From positions 1-64,000 of the forward strand of contig NZ_CALTYA010000011.1 of the NCBI RefSeq assembly GCF_943913405.1: 64,000 bases of DNA, written 5' to 3'. Under the pieces are notes generated by a model. It was not told where the DNA came from. It saw nothing but the letters and a program-made list of their open reading frames with translations, and searched no databases. Source of the stretch: an uncultured Flavobacterium sp. GTDB taxonomy: Bacteria; Bacteroidota; Bacteroidia; Flavobacteriales; Flavobacteriaceae. Shown piece after piece: positions 52,079 through 61,802 of the stretch (position 1 is its first letter; every line of letters starts with the position of its first letter). A program made the translations under genes and the position numbers.

Positions 52079-54453
52079 TTTTTTAATTCAAGTTCTTTCA
52101 GAAGATTTTCGTAAGTTACACTATCTTCTGAATTTTCTTTTTTCTTATACAAAATTTCAACCCGAAGTGCCTTCAAGCCTGTAACTCCTTGTAAATCTTC
52201 GACTTCAAAAGTTTCTACAGCACCTAATTTATTTTTGTGCTGCAGCAAGCTGATATATCTTCTATATTCTGCTTCTTCTTGATATTGCGAATAAACGATT
52301 GTTATTTTTCCTTTTTCAGTAATACGTTCCTGCGTCCCTTTTATATTTGATTTGTCAATTCGTTTTTTCACGACCTCATAACGCGCATTGTAAGTTCCGT
52401 CCACGTCAAAACGCTTTTCATCCATACGAAAACGGATTGAAATTGGCGAACTGAATACTAAAATCAACGAAGTTACATCTAAATCATAAGCCAAATCAGG
52501 ACGCATTTGGTAGTATTCATTCTCCATTTCACACAAAGCCTGAAGTTGCCACAATCTCAAATTGCTCAAATAAACGGGGCTGAAAGAACGCTGTGGCGCA
52601 ATTGAAGCTCCGATATATAAATTGTGTTCCACGCCATCCGTTTTAAAACGCTCATAATAATGTGGAAAAAACGACTGTGCTGTCTCTTGTTTTTTATCCA
52701 AAAGCGAAGCCATTTTTTTATTGATAAGCGAAAGCGTTTGGTCAAAATCTTTTCTGGCATTGTAAACCATTCCGATTTTTGGATCTAAAGCTTGAAAATA
52801 GTCCTCAATCTTGCCTTTTATAATTTCATTAGACGCTTTGAAATGATCTAAAAGCGGATGAATTTCGTTTAAAATATAACTTTGCACAATAGATTCTGAA
52901 TCTGCTTTTAGCGATTCCGAAAGCTGTTTTTCCATTGCCTCGAGCTCAAAAATATTTTGATAAATTACCGGCAACTGAAGTTCCTTGCTTATAAATCGCA
53001 ATAAATTCAAAATCAGATCCATTTGAGTCGTAAGATCTTTTTCAATCGCACGGTTTCTGGCCACAGAAGATCCCTTGATGTCAATTTGCCCATATAGCGG
53101 ATAAACTTCCTTGAAAACAATCTCTTTGAAAGGCAGATCTTTGCTGTTTTTATCGGTTGTATGCAAAGAAGCTTCATCGCGAAATTTCCAATAAACACTT
53201 GGATGTATCGCAGTATATTCTTTTTGGATAATCGCATCAATCTGATTTTGCATTTCAGAATAATACCGATCGATTGTGTCTACCAAAAACGGCATGACCA
53301 TGTCCAGTTTATTGGCATTTATGCTATTCAATTGCTTGGGAACCGAGGAAACAAGTTCAACAACACCAAGAATTTTATCATCTTTCATCACTGGCGCAAA
53401 AATACAGCTATGAATGTTTTGGGCCAGCAAATGTTCTGCCAGCTCCTGCTCTTCCTCGCCTGCCATGTAATATTCTTTGACATCAGAAATAATAAAATAT
53501 TTATTCTGCCCAATCAAAGTATCCATCATGCAACCGCTGAGCGCTTCACGGCACTCTTCTTCCTGATCTTTTAAAAGTATAAAACTCTGGATATCGCCAA
53601 AATCTGGATTGCTTAATCGATCATTATTGAAAGCCGTAAAACCAGTACGAAGGTCTGGAATTTTATAAATTGACCTAAAAATAACTTCAAGTTCTTCCTT
53701 GCCAAGCTCATTTCTGTCTTTATTGCTTAAAAGATTGCTCTTCAGATTTGAAATGGCACTTTCAACTGTATTATCATATAAAGTCATGATTCCAAAACCT
53801 TTAATGATCCAGCTTCCTGGCGGAAATTTCTCTTTCCAAAGATCTAGATTGTCATAACTGTCGATCAAAAGATTGATATCTTCTTCCGTTAATGGAACCG
53901 ATTTTTCTGTTGGAATAATCTCAAGAAACTCGGCATTATAAATGATTCTGTAGTGATTTATAACTCCGTTTGCATCTGGAATATCATAGAAAATCGGCTT
54001 TTTGATATCAACATTATGTCCGTAATAATAGCTCAAAATCAGCGAACAGCTCATTACATAAAACTGGTGTTCGTCAAAATCTCTGATAATAATTTCAAAA
54101 TCTTCGCCGGCATCTTTCAAAATTTTCTCCAATCTTTCAGTCGTATTGAAAATATAATTTTGAAAAGGAATTGTAACCGCCTTGATTTCATTATTGGTCA
54201 AAGCCGTCGGAAACAAATCCGATAAAAGATGTTTTATAAGAAGGTAATGTTTTTCAATCTGTTGATAGGACTCGATTCCGTCACGAAGTTCAGGAAATGG
54301 TTCAATCGCTTTTAAAAGTCCTTTGGCATAAGCTGCTCGATAATCTACATCAGACACTGCAATTTCTTCCAAAATCTCGATTACTTTGTGAAAAGAAATC
54401 TTGGCTTGAAAAGGGCTTTGATTATCGTGGATATAGTTCATATTCTCTTGCAT
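52075..54453 (-). CDS. Large GAF-domain protein, function unknown
   Basis: A 792-residue cytoplasmic protein without signal peptide or membrane helix. A helical N-terminal region (1-230) precedes a GAF-like domain around residues 235-400, with IHSCIFAPVMKDDKILGVVELVSS as its core. The remaining ~390 residues are largely helical and hold no family I recognise; a beta-rich end (FRMDEKRFDVDGTYNARYEV) closes it. It is conserved-looking and convergent with the HD-PycTM gene, their stop codons overlapping. A small-molecule sensor role is likely from the GAF, but no output domain can be named. Confidence 0.88.
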   Translation of the reverse strand: MQENMNYIHDNQSPFQAKISFHKVIEILEEIAVSDVDYRAAYAKGLLKAIEPFPELRDGIESYQQIEKHYLLIKHLLSDLFPTALTNNEIKAVTIPFQNYIFNTTERLEKILKDAGEDFEIIIRDFDEHQFYVMSCSLILSYYYGHNVDIKKPIFYDIPDANGVINHYRIIYNAEFLEIIPTEKSVPLTEEDINLLIDSYDNLDLWKEKFPPGSWIIKGFGIMTLYDNTVESAISNLKSNLLSNKDRNELGKEELEVIFRSIYKIPDLRTGFTAFNNDRLSNPDFGDIQSFILLKDQEEECREALSGCMMDTLIGQNKYFIISDVKEYYMAGEEEQELAEHLLAQNIHSCIFAPVMKDDKILGVVELVSSVPKQLNSINANKLDMVMPFLVDTIDRYYSEMQNQIDAIIQKEYTAIHPSVYWKFRDEASLHTTDKNSKDLPFKEIVFKEVYPLYGQIDIKGSSVARNRAIEKDLTTQMDLILNLLRFISKELQLPVIYQNIFELEAMEKQLSESLKADSESIVQSYILNEIHPLLDHFKASNEIIKGKIEDYFQALDPKIGMVYNARKDFDQTLSLINKKMASLLDKKQETAQSFFPHYYERFKTDGVEHNLYIGASIAPQRSFSPVYLSNLRLWQLQALCEMENEYYQMRPDLAYDLDVTSLILVFSSPISIRFRMDEKRFDVDGTYNARYEVVKKRIDKSNIKGTQERITEKGKITIVYSQYQEEAEYRRYISLLQHKNKLGAVETFEVEDLQGVTGLKALRVEILYKKKENSEDSVTYENLLKELELKN

Positions 54454-54464
54454 TAATTTGCTTG

Positions 54465-54472
54465 CAAATTTA
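54465..54472 (-). promoter_or_regulatory. Candidate -7 box for the GAF gene
   Basis: The minus strand reads TAAATTTG, a perfect TAnnTTTG match, 11 bases before the start codon at 54453. Confidence 0.5.
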
Positions 54473-54510
54473 CAAAATAATTACGTCCAAAATACAAAAA
54501 ACACAACGCA

Positions 54511-54540
54511 AAAAAGCCATCGGGCAAATGATGGCTTTTT
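54511..54540. terminator. Terminator-like hairpin in a divergent gap
   Basis: AAAAAGCCATC pairs with GATGGCTTTTT around an eight-base loop. The gap 54454-54844 lies between divergent genes, so no annotated transcript ends here. The rest of the gap is AT-rich and I see no gene in it. Confidence 0.65.
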
Positions 54541-54844
54541 AAAAATTAAAAAAATCTAAAAACTAAATACTATTTATTTTCCGCAGTAAATACTGCTTTA
54601 TTTATTACTTACTGTGCTAATATAATTTTTATTTCTTTTCAAACCAAGAAAAATCGTATAAAAAACAATTAATTTTTATTCCTAAATTTTATAATAAATA
54701 AAAGCCAACTTGTTAAAGCCTTGAATTTACCGAAAAAAAAGTTAAATTATACGAATGTCGCAAAAAAATCTGCGGAATTAAAGCTAGTTTTGCGATAATG
54801 ACTTTCTGGAAAATTCCCTAAATCAATATAACAGTCAGCTTCTT

Positions 54845-55900
54845 ATGAAAATAAAATATCTTGTCTACACGCTTATCATTGTCGGAATTGGCGCCTTAAT
54901 TTTTTACAGAATTTCAGATAATAAAAAATCTGAAGAAAAAAACAGCAAAGGTCCGGGCGGAAAATCAGCCTTAAAAGTAAGCGGCATCGTTTTAAAACCG
55001 CAAGTTTTTTTAGATAACCTAGCGCTTTCAGGATCGATCGAAGCTAACGAACAAGTAGATATCAGAAGTGAAGTTTCTGGAATTGTAGAAAGCATTAATT
55101 TTCAGGAAGGAACTATGGTTTCAAAAGGACAAGTTCTCTTTAAAGTCAATGATGTCGAACTTCGCGCGCAATTGGCAAATGTAAAAACGTCACAAGGATT
55201 GGCTTCTGAAAACGAAAGAAGAGCAAAACTTTTATTACAAAAAGAAGCAATCAGCCAAGAAGAATACGACATTGCAAGTGCTGATTTCAAATCTTCAAAA
55301 GCGCAAACGCAGTTGATTCAAGCTCAGATTGCAAAAACCACCGTTCGTGCTCCATTTTCTGGAAAAATCGGACTTCGTGCCATTTCAAACGGAACTTACG
55401 TAACGCCAACTACGCCCATTGCAAAATTAGTGAATACCAGCCAGCTTAAAATTACGTTTTCCATTCCTGAAAAATATGCTTCACAGATGAAAGTCGGAAA
55501 TGCTTTGTCATTCACGACTGCAGGTTCTACTGAGAAATTTGCTGCTAAAATATATGCAATCGAACCAGAAATAGAGATTGCAACCCGAACTTTAAAAATC
55601 AGGGCGATTGCTCAAAATCCGGAAGGAAAATTATACCCAGGGACTTTTGCCAATGTTGCCTTGCCCTTAGATCATATAAAAGACGCACTTTTAGTTCCTA
55701 CGGAAGCTTTGATTCCGATTCAAAACGGAAAGAAAGTTTTTGTTTCTGATAATGGAAAAGCCAAAGAAATCGTGGTTCAGACTGGCTCTAGAACTGAAAA
55801 AGAAATCTTGGTCCTAACCGGATTAAAAGCGGGCGACACCGTTTTGACTTCTGGAGTAATGACTTTGAAAAATGGATCTCCTGTAAAAGTAAAAATTTAG
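54845..55900 (+). CDS. RND multidrug-efflux periplasmic adaptor (AcrA/MexA type)
   Basis: A 351-residue membrane-fusion protein with an N-terminal membrane anchor (residues 5-23). The barrel-sandwich halves are EVSGIVESINFQEGTMVSKG (about 78-97) and VRAPFSGKIGLRAISNGTYV (about 167-186), flanking an alpha-helical hairpin; beta-barrel and membrane-proximal domains follow. No metal-binding His cluster is present, unlike the czc adaptor, matching a drug-type pump. It is first of a three-gene operon with the pump (77 bases away) and the TolC-like protein. Confidence 0.94.
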   Translation: MKIKYLVYTLIIVGIGALIFYRISDNKKSEEKNSKGPGGKSALKVSGIVLKPQVFLDNLALSGSIEANEQVDIRSEVSGIVESINFQEGTMVSKGQVLFKVNDVELRAQLANVKTSQGLASENERRAKLLLQKEAISQEEYDIASADFKSSKAQTQLIQAQIAKTTVRAPFSGKIGLRAISNGTYVTPTTPIAKLVNTSQLKITFSIPEKYASQMKVGNALSFTTAGSTEKFAAKIYAIEPEIEIATRTLKIRAIAQNPEGKLYPGTFANVALPLDHIKDALLVPTEALIPIQNGKKVFVSDNGKAKEIVVQTGSRTEKEILVLTGLKAGDTVLTSGVMTLKNGSPVKVKI

Positions 55901-55969
55901 TTATGAGTCATGAATTATAAGCTTATAGATTGGTCTTAACTTATAATTCATAATTCATAACTCATAACT
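55899..55969 (+). repeat. TTATGA-type repeat forming a large hairpin inside the RND operon
   Basis: AGTTATGAG (55899-55907) pairs with CTCATAACT (55961-55969), and ATGAATTATAAG (55910-55921) pairs with CTTATAATTCAT (55940-55951). The 71-base element starts within the adaptor stop codon and nearly fills the gap to the pump gene. No T-run follows, so it is more likely an mRNA-processing or regulatory hairpin than a terminator. Confidence 0.75.
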
Positions 55970-55977
55970 AAAAGAAA

Positions 55978-58900
55978 ATGAGTTTATCCACATTAAGCAT
56001 AAAAAGGCCGGTTCTGACTATCGTTTTGAACCTAATGCTGATTCTTTTCGGAATTATCGGCTACAGTTATTTAGGTGTCCGTGAATTTCCGTCGATTGAT
56101 CCTGCGCAGATTTCGGTGCGAACAAGTTACGCCGGAGCGAATTCTGACATTATCGAATCCCAAATCACCGAACCGCTTGAAAAAGCCATCAACTCGATCG
56201 ACGGAATTCGAAATATCACTTCGTCGAGCAATCAGGGAAGCAGCAATATCAACATCGAATTCAACTTAGATAAAAATCTCGAAGAGGCGGCAAATGACGT
56301 TCGCGATAAAGTTTCTCAAGCCGTTCGAAGTTTACCTCAAGATATTGACGCACCGCCAGTTGTTTCAAAAGCTGATGCCGATTCTGAGCCGATTATCACA
56401 ATGACGGTTCAAAGTGACAACCGAAATGTTTTAGAACTTTCTGATTATGCAGACAACGTGATTGCACAGCGTTTGCAAACCATTCCCGGCGTCAGCAGCG
56501 TTCAGATTTGGGGACAGCGAAAATATGCGATGCGTTTGTGGATTGATCCCGTGAAATTAGCTTCGTATGGGTGTACGGTTTCAGATGTTCGTGATGCTTT
56601 GGATGCACAAAATGTGGAATTGCCTTCAGGAAAACTGACAGGAGACAATACGGAATTGACCGTAAAAACTATTGGAAATTTATCCACAGAAGAACAATTC
56701 AATAACATAATAATTCGTGCTGAAGGCGACAAAGTCGTTCATTTCAGCGATATCGGAAACGCTTCTCTCGAAGCGGAAAACTTGGAAACAAAAATGAGCG
56801 ATTCCGGACAAGAAATGGTCGGAATGGCGATTATACCGCAGCCGGGAACAAATTATTTGGACATTGCCGATGCTTTTTACAAAGAGTATGACAAGCTAAA
56901 AGCAGATTTACCAAAAGATTTTAAATTGAATGTTGCGATTGACAATACAGTTTTTGTAAAGAAAGCGGTTTTGGAAGTTGCCGAAACGTTATTGATTTCG
57001 ATCATTTTGGTAGTCTTGATTATCTATTTATTTTTTAGAAATTGGGCCATCGCTTTCCGTCCGTTAATCGATATTCCTGTTTCATTGATTGCTACGTTTT
57101 TCATCATGTGGCTTTTCGGATTTTCGGTAAACGTTTTGACACTTTTGGCAATTGTTTTGGCCACAGGTTTGGTCGTTGATGATGGAATCGTTGTTACCGA
57201 AAATATCTTCAAAAAAGTCGAAGAAGGCATGTCTCCAATTGAAGCTGCAATCAAAGGCTCGAACGAAATTTTCTTTGCCGTAATTTCAATTTCAATAACA
57301 TTAGCAGCCGTTTTCTTGCCTGTAATTTTCTTAGAAGGTTTCGTCGGACGGTTATTTCGAGAATTCGGAGTGGTAATTGGAGCTGCCGTTTTAATTTCCG
57401 CTTTCGTTTCTTTGACGCTTACACCGATGCTGAACGCTTATTTGATGAAAGGCGGCGAACAGAAAAAATCTAAATTCTATAACTGGAGTGAACCTTACTT
57501 TGTAAAATTAAACACAGGTTACGGCGAATCTCTGGCAAAATTTATGAAGAAAAAATGGCTGAGTTTTCCAATTCTGATTGGATGTATCGGCTTGATTATT
57601 TTATTCTTCAGCACATTACAAAAAGAAACTGCGCCTTATGACGACAGAAGTTTTATTGGTGTAAATGTGACAGCTCCAGAAGGCGCTTCTTATGATTACA
57701 TGGATCGTTTTATGACGGAATTATCTGATTTGATCAACGATTCAATTCCAGAGAAAAAAGTAAGTTTGGTGATTACTGCGCCAGGTTTTGGTTCTGCTTC
57801 CGTAAATAGCGGACGTGCGAGAATTTCTTTAGTGGAAGCTGGCGACAGAGAAAGATCTCAAAAAGAAATTGCAGCCGATTTGACCAAATGGACAAAGACA
57901 AATGCCGAAGCTAAAGTTTCTGTTTCTGAACAGCCGACGATTTCTGTAAATCGCCGTGGCGGTTTGCCGGTTCAATATATTATCCAAGCCCAAAATTTCG
58001 AAAAGTTGCGTGAAAAAATTCCTGTTTTTATGGATGAAGCTGCGAAAGATCCAACTTTTGCAATTACTGACGTAAATTTAAAATTCAACAAGCCTGAAAT
58101 TTATGTAACAATTGACAGAGAAAAAGCGCAAAGCCTTGGTGTTTCTGTAATGGATGTGGCTCAAGCATTGCAACTTTCTTTGAGCGGACAGCGTTTTGGC
58201 TATTACATCATGAATGGAAAACAGTACCAAGTCATGGGACAATTCGACCGAAAAGATCGAAATGAACCGATGGATTTGACCTCGATTTATGTAAGAAGTA
58301 CGGACGGAACGTTGATTCAGCTTGACAACGTAGTTTCGATTGAAGAGCAAAGCAGTCCGCCGCAATTGTACCACAACAACCGATATATGTCAGCCACAGT
58401 TTCTGCAGGTTTGGCACCAGGAAAAAGTATCAGCGACGGAATTGAAGCCATGGAACGCATCAAAGAAAAAGTTTTAGATGATACTTTCACCACTGATTTG
58501 GGTGGAGAATCTCGAGATTTTGCAGAAAGTAATTCAAATACTGCTTTTGCTTTTGGACTGGCTTTGCTATTGATTTATCTAATTTTAGCGGCGCAATTCG
58601 AAAGTTTTATCGATCCGTTTATTATCATTTTGACTGTTCCGATGGCAGTTGCGGGCGCTTTATTTTCGCTTTGGCTTTTTGGACAGACTTGGAATATCTT
58701 CAGCCAAATTGGAACGATTATGTTAATTGGATTAGTAACCAAGAACGGAATTTTAATTGTCGAATTTGCCAACCAGCTTCGCGAAGAAGGCAAACCAAAA
58801 CTGCAGGCGATTTTAGAAGCTTCTGAATCAAGATTGCGACCGATTTTAATGACGAGTTTGGCGATTGCTTTAGGAGCTTTGCCAATTGCCATGTCTTTAG

Positions 58901-59070
58901 GTGCTGCTTCAACAAGCAGAATCGGAATGGGAGTTGTAATTGTTGGAGGAACTTTATTCTCTTTAGTTTTGACTTTATTCGTAATTCCAGCAATTTATTT
59001 AATGTGGTCAAGGGAGAAAAAACACCGACCAGAATTTGACAATATTAAAGAATATGAAAAAGATTTATAA
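55978..59070 (+). CDS. RND multidrug efflux pump (HAE1/AcrB type)
   Basis: A 1030-residue proton-driven inner-membrane pump with twelve helices and two periplasmic loops. The TM4 signature ATGLVVDDGIVVTENIFKKV carries the adjacent Asp pair (as Asp407-Asp408 in AcrB), and GSxNEIFFAVISISITLAAVFLPVIF follows, as in HAE1 pumps. Substrates are usually drugs, dyes or bile-type detergents. It lies between adaptor and TolC-like genes in the usual order; its stop codon is one base before the next ATG. Confidence 0.95.
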   Translation: MSLSTLSIKRPVLTIVLNLMLILFGIIGYSYLGVREFPSIDPAQISVRTSYAGANSDIIESQITEPLEKAINSIDGIRNITSSSNQGSSNINIEFNLDKNLEEAANDVRDKVSQAVRSLPQDIDAPPVVSKADADSEPIITMTVQSDNRNVLELSDYADNVIAQRLQTIPGVSSVQIWGQRKYAMRLWIDPVKLASYGCTVSDVRDALDAQNVELPSGKLTGDNTELTVKTIGNLSTEEQFNNIIIRAEGDKVVHFSDIGNASLEAENLETKMSDSGQEMVGMAIIPQPGTNYLDIADAFYKEYDKLKADLPKDFKLNVAIDNTVFVKKAVLEVAETLLISIILVVLIIYLFFRNWAIAFRPLIDIPVSLIATFFIMWLFGFSVNVLTLLAIVLATGLVVDDGIVVTENIFKKVEEGMSPIEAAIKGSNEIFFAVISISITLAAVFLPVIFLEGFVGRLFREFGVVIGAAVLISAFVSLTLTPMLNAYLMKGGEQKKSKFYNWSEPYFVKLNTGYGESLAKFMKKKWLSFPILIGCIGLIILFFSTLQKETAPYDDRSFIGVNVTAPEGASYDYMDRFMTELSDLINDSIPEKKVSLVITAPGFGSASVNSGRARISLVEAGDRERSQKEIAADLTKWTKTNAEAKVSVSEQPTISVNRRGGLPVQYIIQAQNFEKLREKIPVFMDEAAKDPTFAITDVNLKFNKPEIYVTIDREKAQSLGVSVMDVAQALQLSLSGQRFGYYIMNGKQYQVMGQFDRKDRNEPMDLTSIYVRSTDGTLIQLDNVVSIEEQSSPPQLYHNNRYMSATVSAGLAPGKSISDGIEAMERIKEKVLDDTFTTDLGGESRDFAESNSNTAFAFGLALLLIYLILAAQFESFIDPFIIILTVPMAVAGALFSLWLFGQTWNIFSQIGTIMLIGLVTKNGILIVEFANQLREEGKPKLQAILEASESRLRPILMTSLAIALGALPIAMSLGAASTSRIGMGVVIVGGTLFSLVLTLFVIPAIYLMWSREKKHRPEFDNIKEYEKDL

Positions 59071-59071
59071 T

Positions 59072-60388
59072 ATGAAATTGAACCTTTTTTTCCAATTAAT
59101 ATTGGTTTTTGGAGTTGCAATTTCGGCTAATTCACAAGAGCTACTTACGGTGGAAGATGCAATAAAAATTGCCTTGGAGAACAATTACGATATAAAAATT
59201 GCTTCCAATGATTTGAAAATTGACCAGCAAAATGTGAGTCTTGCCAACGCTGGAATTTTACCAAGTTTGAATGGAGTTGTTACTGAAAATAGTTCGATTT
59301 TAGACACGAAACAAACGCAACAGGATGGTTCAATAAGAGAACTTGACGGCGCAAAAAACATGAATCTTTCCTACGGCGTTGCCTTAAACTGGACGGTTTT
59401 TGACGGTTTCAAAATGTTCGCCCGATATGACCAATTAAAAGAATTGCAAAAATTAGGCGATGCTGAATTAAAGCTTGCCATTTTCACAAAAGTCTCTGAT
59501 GTAATTTCTACGTATTATGACTTAGCCCAGCAAAAACAACAGCTGACAGCTTTAGATACGGCAATTGTAATTTCGAATTTAAGATTGAAAACAGCCGACA
59601 ATCGCTATAGGATCGGAAAAGCTTCCAAGTTAGAAGTTTTAAACGCGCAAGTTGATTTGAATACCGACACGACTACGCTTTTGCGCCAGAAAGAACTGTA
59701 TGCAAATACAAAAATTGCCTTGAACGAATTACTGGCAAGACCTGTAAACACGGCTTTTGAAATTGCGGAAGAAATTAAAATCGACGAAAGTTTATTGCTT
59801 CCTGAATTGATGGATTTGGCCGAAAAACAGAATCCGCAATTGCAGACTCAGATTATCAATAAGCGGGTAACCGAGTTGCAGGCAAAGCAAATTAGAGCAA
59901 ATCGTTATCCGGTTGTGAGCGTGAGTTCTGGTTACAATTTTACGCGAAGCGAATCTTCGCTTGGTTTTGCCGCGCATTCTACTGGAAACGGACTTACTTA
60001 TGGAATAAACGCTTCCATGAATATTTTTAATGGAGGATTGCAAAACAGAAATGAAAAGATTGCAAAACTGCAGATTGAGAATTCACAAATTTTAATTGAT
60101 CAGCAATTACAAGCTTTGCGTTCGCAATTGTCTTCATTTTATCAAACTTACTTGACGAATCTGCAATTGACAAAATTGGAAGCCAAAAACGAGGAAATTG
60201 CCAAGGAAAACATGGATATTACGCTTGCAAAATTTAGAATCGGAACCATTACGCCGCTAGAATTTCGTGACGCGCAATTGAATTATGTAAATGCAAAAGT
60301 TAGAAATAGCGATGCTCAATATCAGGCAAAAATTTCTGAAATCAATTTAAAAGAATTGGCTGGAAATTTATCAATTAACAACAAGTAA
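59072..60388 (+). CDS. TolC-family outer-membrane efflux protein
   Basis: The outer-membrane duct for the HAE1-type pump. From ATG 59072 the protein is 438 residues with signal peptide ending SANSQ (near residue 23) and duplicated TolC helical hairpins: LTVEDAIKIALENNYDIKIAS at the start and TLAKFRIGTITPLEFRDAQLNYVNAKV near the end (typical OEP signature). ATGs at 59036 and 59054 are in frame but overlap the pump gene; 59072 begins right after its stop. It is the last gene of the operon. Confidence 0.93.
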   Translation: MKLNLFFQLILVFGVAISANSQELLTVEDAIKIALENNYDIKIASNDLKIDQQNVSLANAGILPSLNGVVTENSSILDTKQTQQDGSIRELDGAKNMNLSYGVALNWTVFDGFKMFARYDQLKELQKLGDAELKLAIFTKVSDVISTYYDLAQQKQQLTALDTAIVISNLRLKTADNRYRIGKASKLEVLNAQVDLNTDTTTLLRQKELYANTKIALNELLARPVNTAFEIAEEIKIDESLLLPELMDLAEKQNPQLQTQIINKRVTELQAKQIRANRYPVVSVSSGYNFTRSESSLGFAAHSTGNGLTYGINASMNIFNGGLQNRNEKIAKLQIENSQILIDQQLQALRSQLSSFYQTYLTNLQLTKLEAKNEEIAKENMDITLAKFRIGTITPLEFRDAQLNYVNAKVRNSDAQYQAKISEINLKELAGNLSINNK

Positions 60389-60466
60389 GCTTTTAAATCA
60401 CAATATCCTTATAATACTGTTAAAAAATTATATCTTTGATTTATTTTTTTTAAAACAAAATCAATA

Positions 60467-60595
60467 TGGAAATTAATTTTGCTTGCTATTAACGGATTAT
60501 TTGAAAGAAAATCTTGGAAATATATCTTGATAAACGGCAGTTATTGGATTTTGAGCTTAACAATTATCGGTGCTATCATTTGCGGATGGGCTTAA
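60467..60595 (+). CDS. Possible small membrane protein without ATG start
   Basis: The frame through TGG 60467 and stop TAA 60593-60595 encodes WKLILLAINGLFERKSWK, then YILINGSYWILSLTIIG and AIICGWA. It looks protein-like, with a basic amphipathic part and one hydrophobic helix. There is no ATG in frame back to the stop at 60437; TTG at 60479 could start a 38-residue product. An out-of-frame ATG at 60466 meets a stop after eight codons, so it may be a decayed gene. Confidence 0.35.
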   Translation, partial: WKLILLAINGLFERKSWKYILINGSYWILSLTIIGAIICGWA

Positions 60596-60643
60596 AATTT
60601 TACAAAACACAAATCTCGCTTTAAGCATAATTCTTTATTCGCC

Positions 60644-61795
60644 TTGAAAAACACATTGCATTTCAAAATTTTTCCTGCCACAAATCTCCTTCCTAAAGAT
60701 TGGGATAGTTTGGCGGAAGACAATATTTTTCTATCTAAAAAATATCTGGAAGTCTTAGAAAAATCCGCTCCAGAAAACATGACGTGCCATTTCATCGGAA
60801 TTTTCAAGGAAGATGTTCTGGAAGGAATTGCACTATCCCAGTTTTTAAACCTAAACAAATTAGAGTCTTTTGGCGACCGAGACAAATGCCTCAAGACTTC
60901 GGTTCGAAATTTTATATTCAAGAATTTCAGTTCGCATGTCTTGTTCATCGGAAACAATATGCTGACAGGGCAAAATGCTTTTTATTTCTCTAAAAACATA
61001 GACAAAAATCTAGCACTAAAATCCCTAAAAAAAGCATCGGAAGCCTTAAAAGATATCTTCAAAAACAAAGGCCAAAAGGTACATTTAGTTTCTTTCAAAG
61101 ATTTTGATGCTACAGAAATTTTAGACTTTGAAACAGGCGGTTTTGAAGATTATTTTAAGTTTTCTACACAGCCGAATATGGTTTTTGAAATTCGAGAAAA
61201 CTGGAAAACTTTTGATGATTATATTTCAGACCTAAGCAAGAAATACCGCGACCAATTCAAGCGTTCTCGAAAGAAAGCTGAAGGAATTAGCAAGCGGAAA
61301 ATGAATCTTGAAGACATTATAAATTATGAAGAAACGATTTATGATTTGTATTTTCACGTAGCTAAAAATGCGCCTTTCAACACTTTCTTTTTAGCCAAAA
61401 ATCACTTTCGGGTTTTCAAGGAATTACTGAAAGATGATTTTCTTTTTTACGGCTATTTTTTAGAGGAGAAATTGATCGGATTCAATACGCTACTAAAAAA
61501 CGGGGCATCAATGGATACTTATTTTTTAGGATATGATGAAAGCATGCAGCGCGAAAAAATGCTGTACTTAAATATGCTTTACGACATGATTGCCTATTCC
61601 GTCAACAAAGGTTTCAAGGAAATTGTGTTTGCCAGAACAGCTTTGGAAATTAAAAGTTCCGTGGGTGCAAAACCAATAGAAATGTTCGGATATATGCAGC
61701 ACAGCAACTCTTTAATCAATAAAAAAATCGATGCTATTTTTGATTATTTGGAACCAAAAACGGACTGGAACCAGCGCAATCCGTTTAAGGAATGA
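60644..61795 (+). CDS. GNAT/FemAB-like acyltransferase, function unknown
   Basis: A 383-residue cytoplasmic protein with two GNAT-like halves: an N-terminal one (HFIGIFKEDVLEGIALSQFL) and a C-terminal one (FYGYFLEEKLIGFNTLLKNG, then YFLGYDESMQREKMLYLNML and EIVFARTALEIKSSVGAKP). This fits the peptidoglycan-bridge/FemAB or GNAT-superfamily proteins found in flavobacteria. The acceptor is unknown. The start is TTG at 60644; no nearby ATG is in frame. It converges on the lipid kinase gene with 7 bases between the stops. Confidence 0.78.
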   Translation: MKNTLHFKIFPATNLLPKDWDSLAEDNIFLSKKYLEVLEKSAPENMTCHFIGIFKEDVLEGIALSQFLNLNKLESFGDRDKCLKTSVRNFIFKNFSSHVLFIGNNMLTGQNAFYFSKNIDKNLALKSLKKASEALKDIFKNKGQKVHLVSFKDFDATEILDFETGGFEDYFKFSTQPNMVFEIRENWKTFDDYISDLSKKYRDQFKRSRKKAEGISKRKMNLEDIINYEETIYDLYFHVAKNAPFNTFFLAKNHFRVFKELLKDDFLFYGYFLEEKLIGFNTLLKNGASMDTYFLGYDESMQREKMLYLNMLYDMIAYSVNKGFKEIVFARTALEIKSSVGAKPIEMFGYMQHSNSLINKKIDAIFDYLEPKTDWNQRNPFKE

Positions 61796-61802
61796 TTTTT
61801 TT

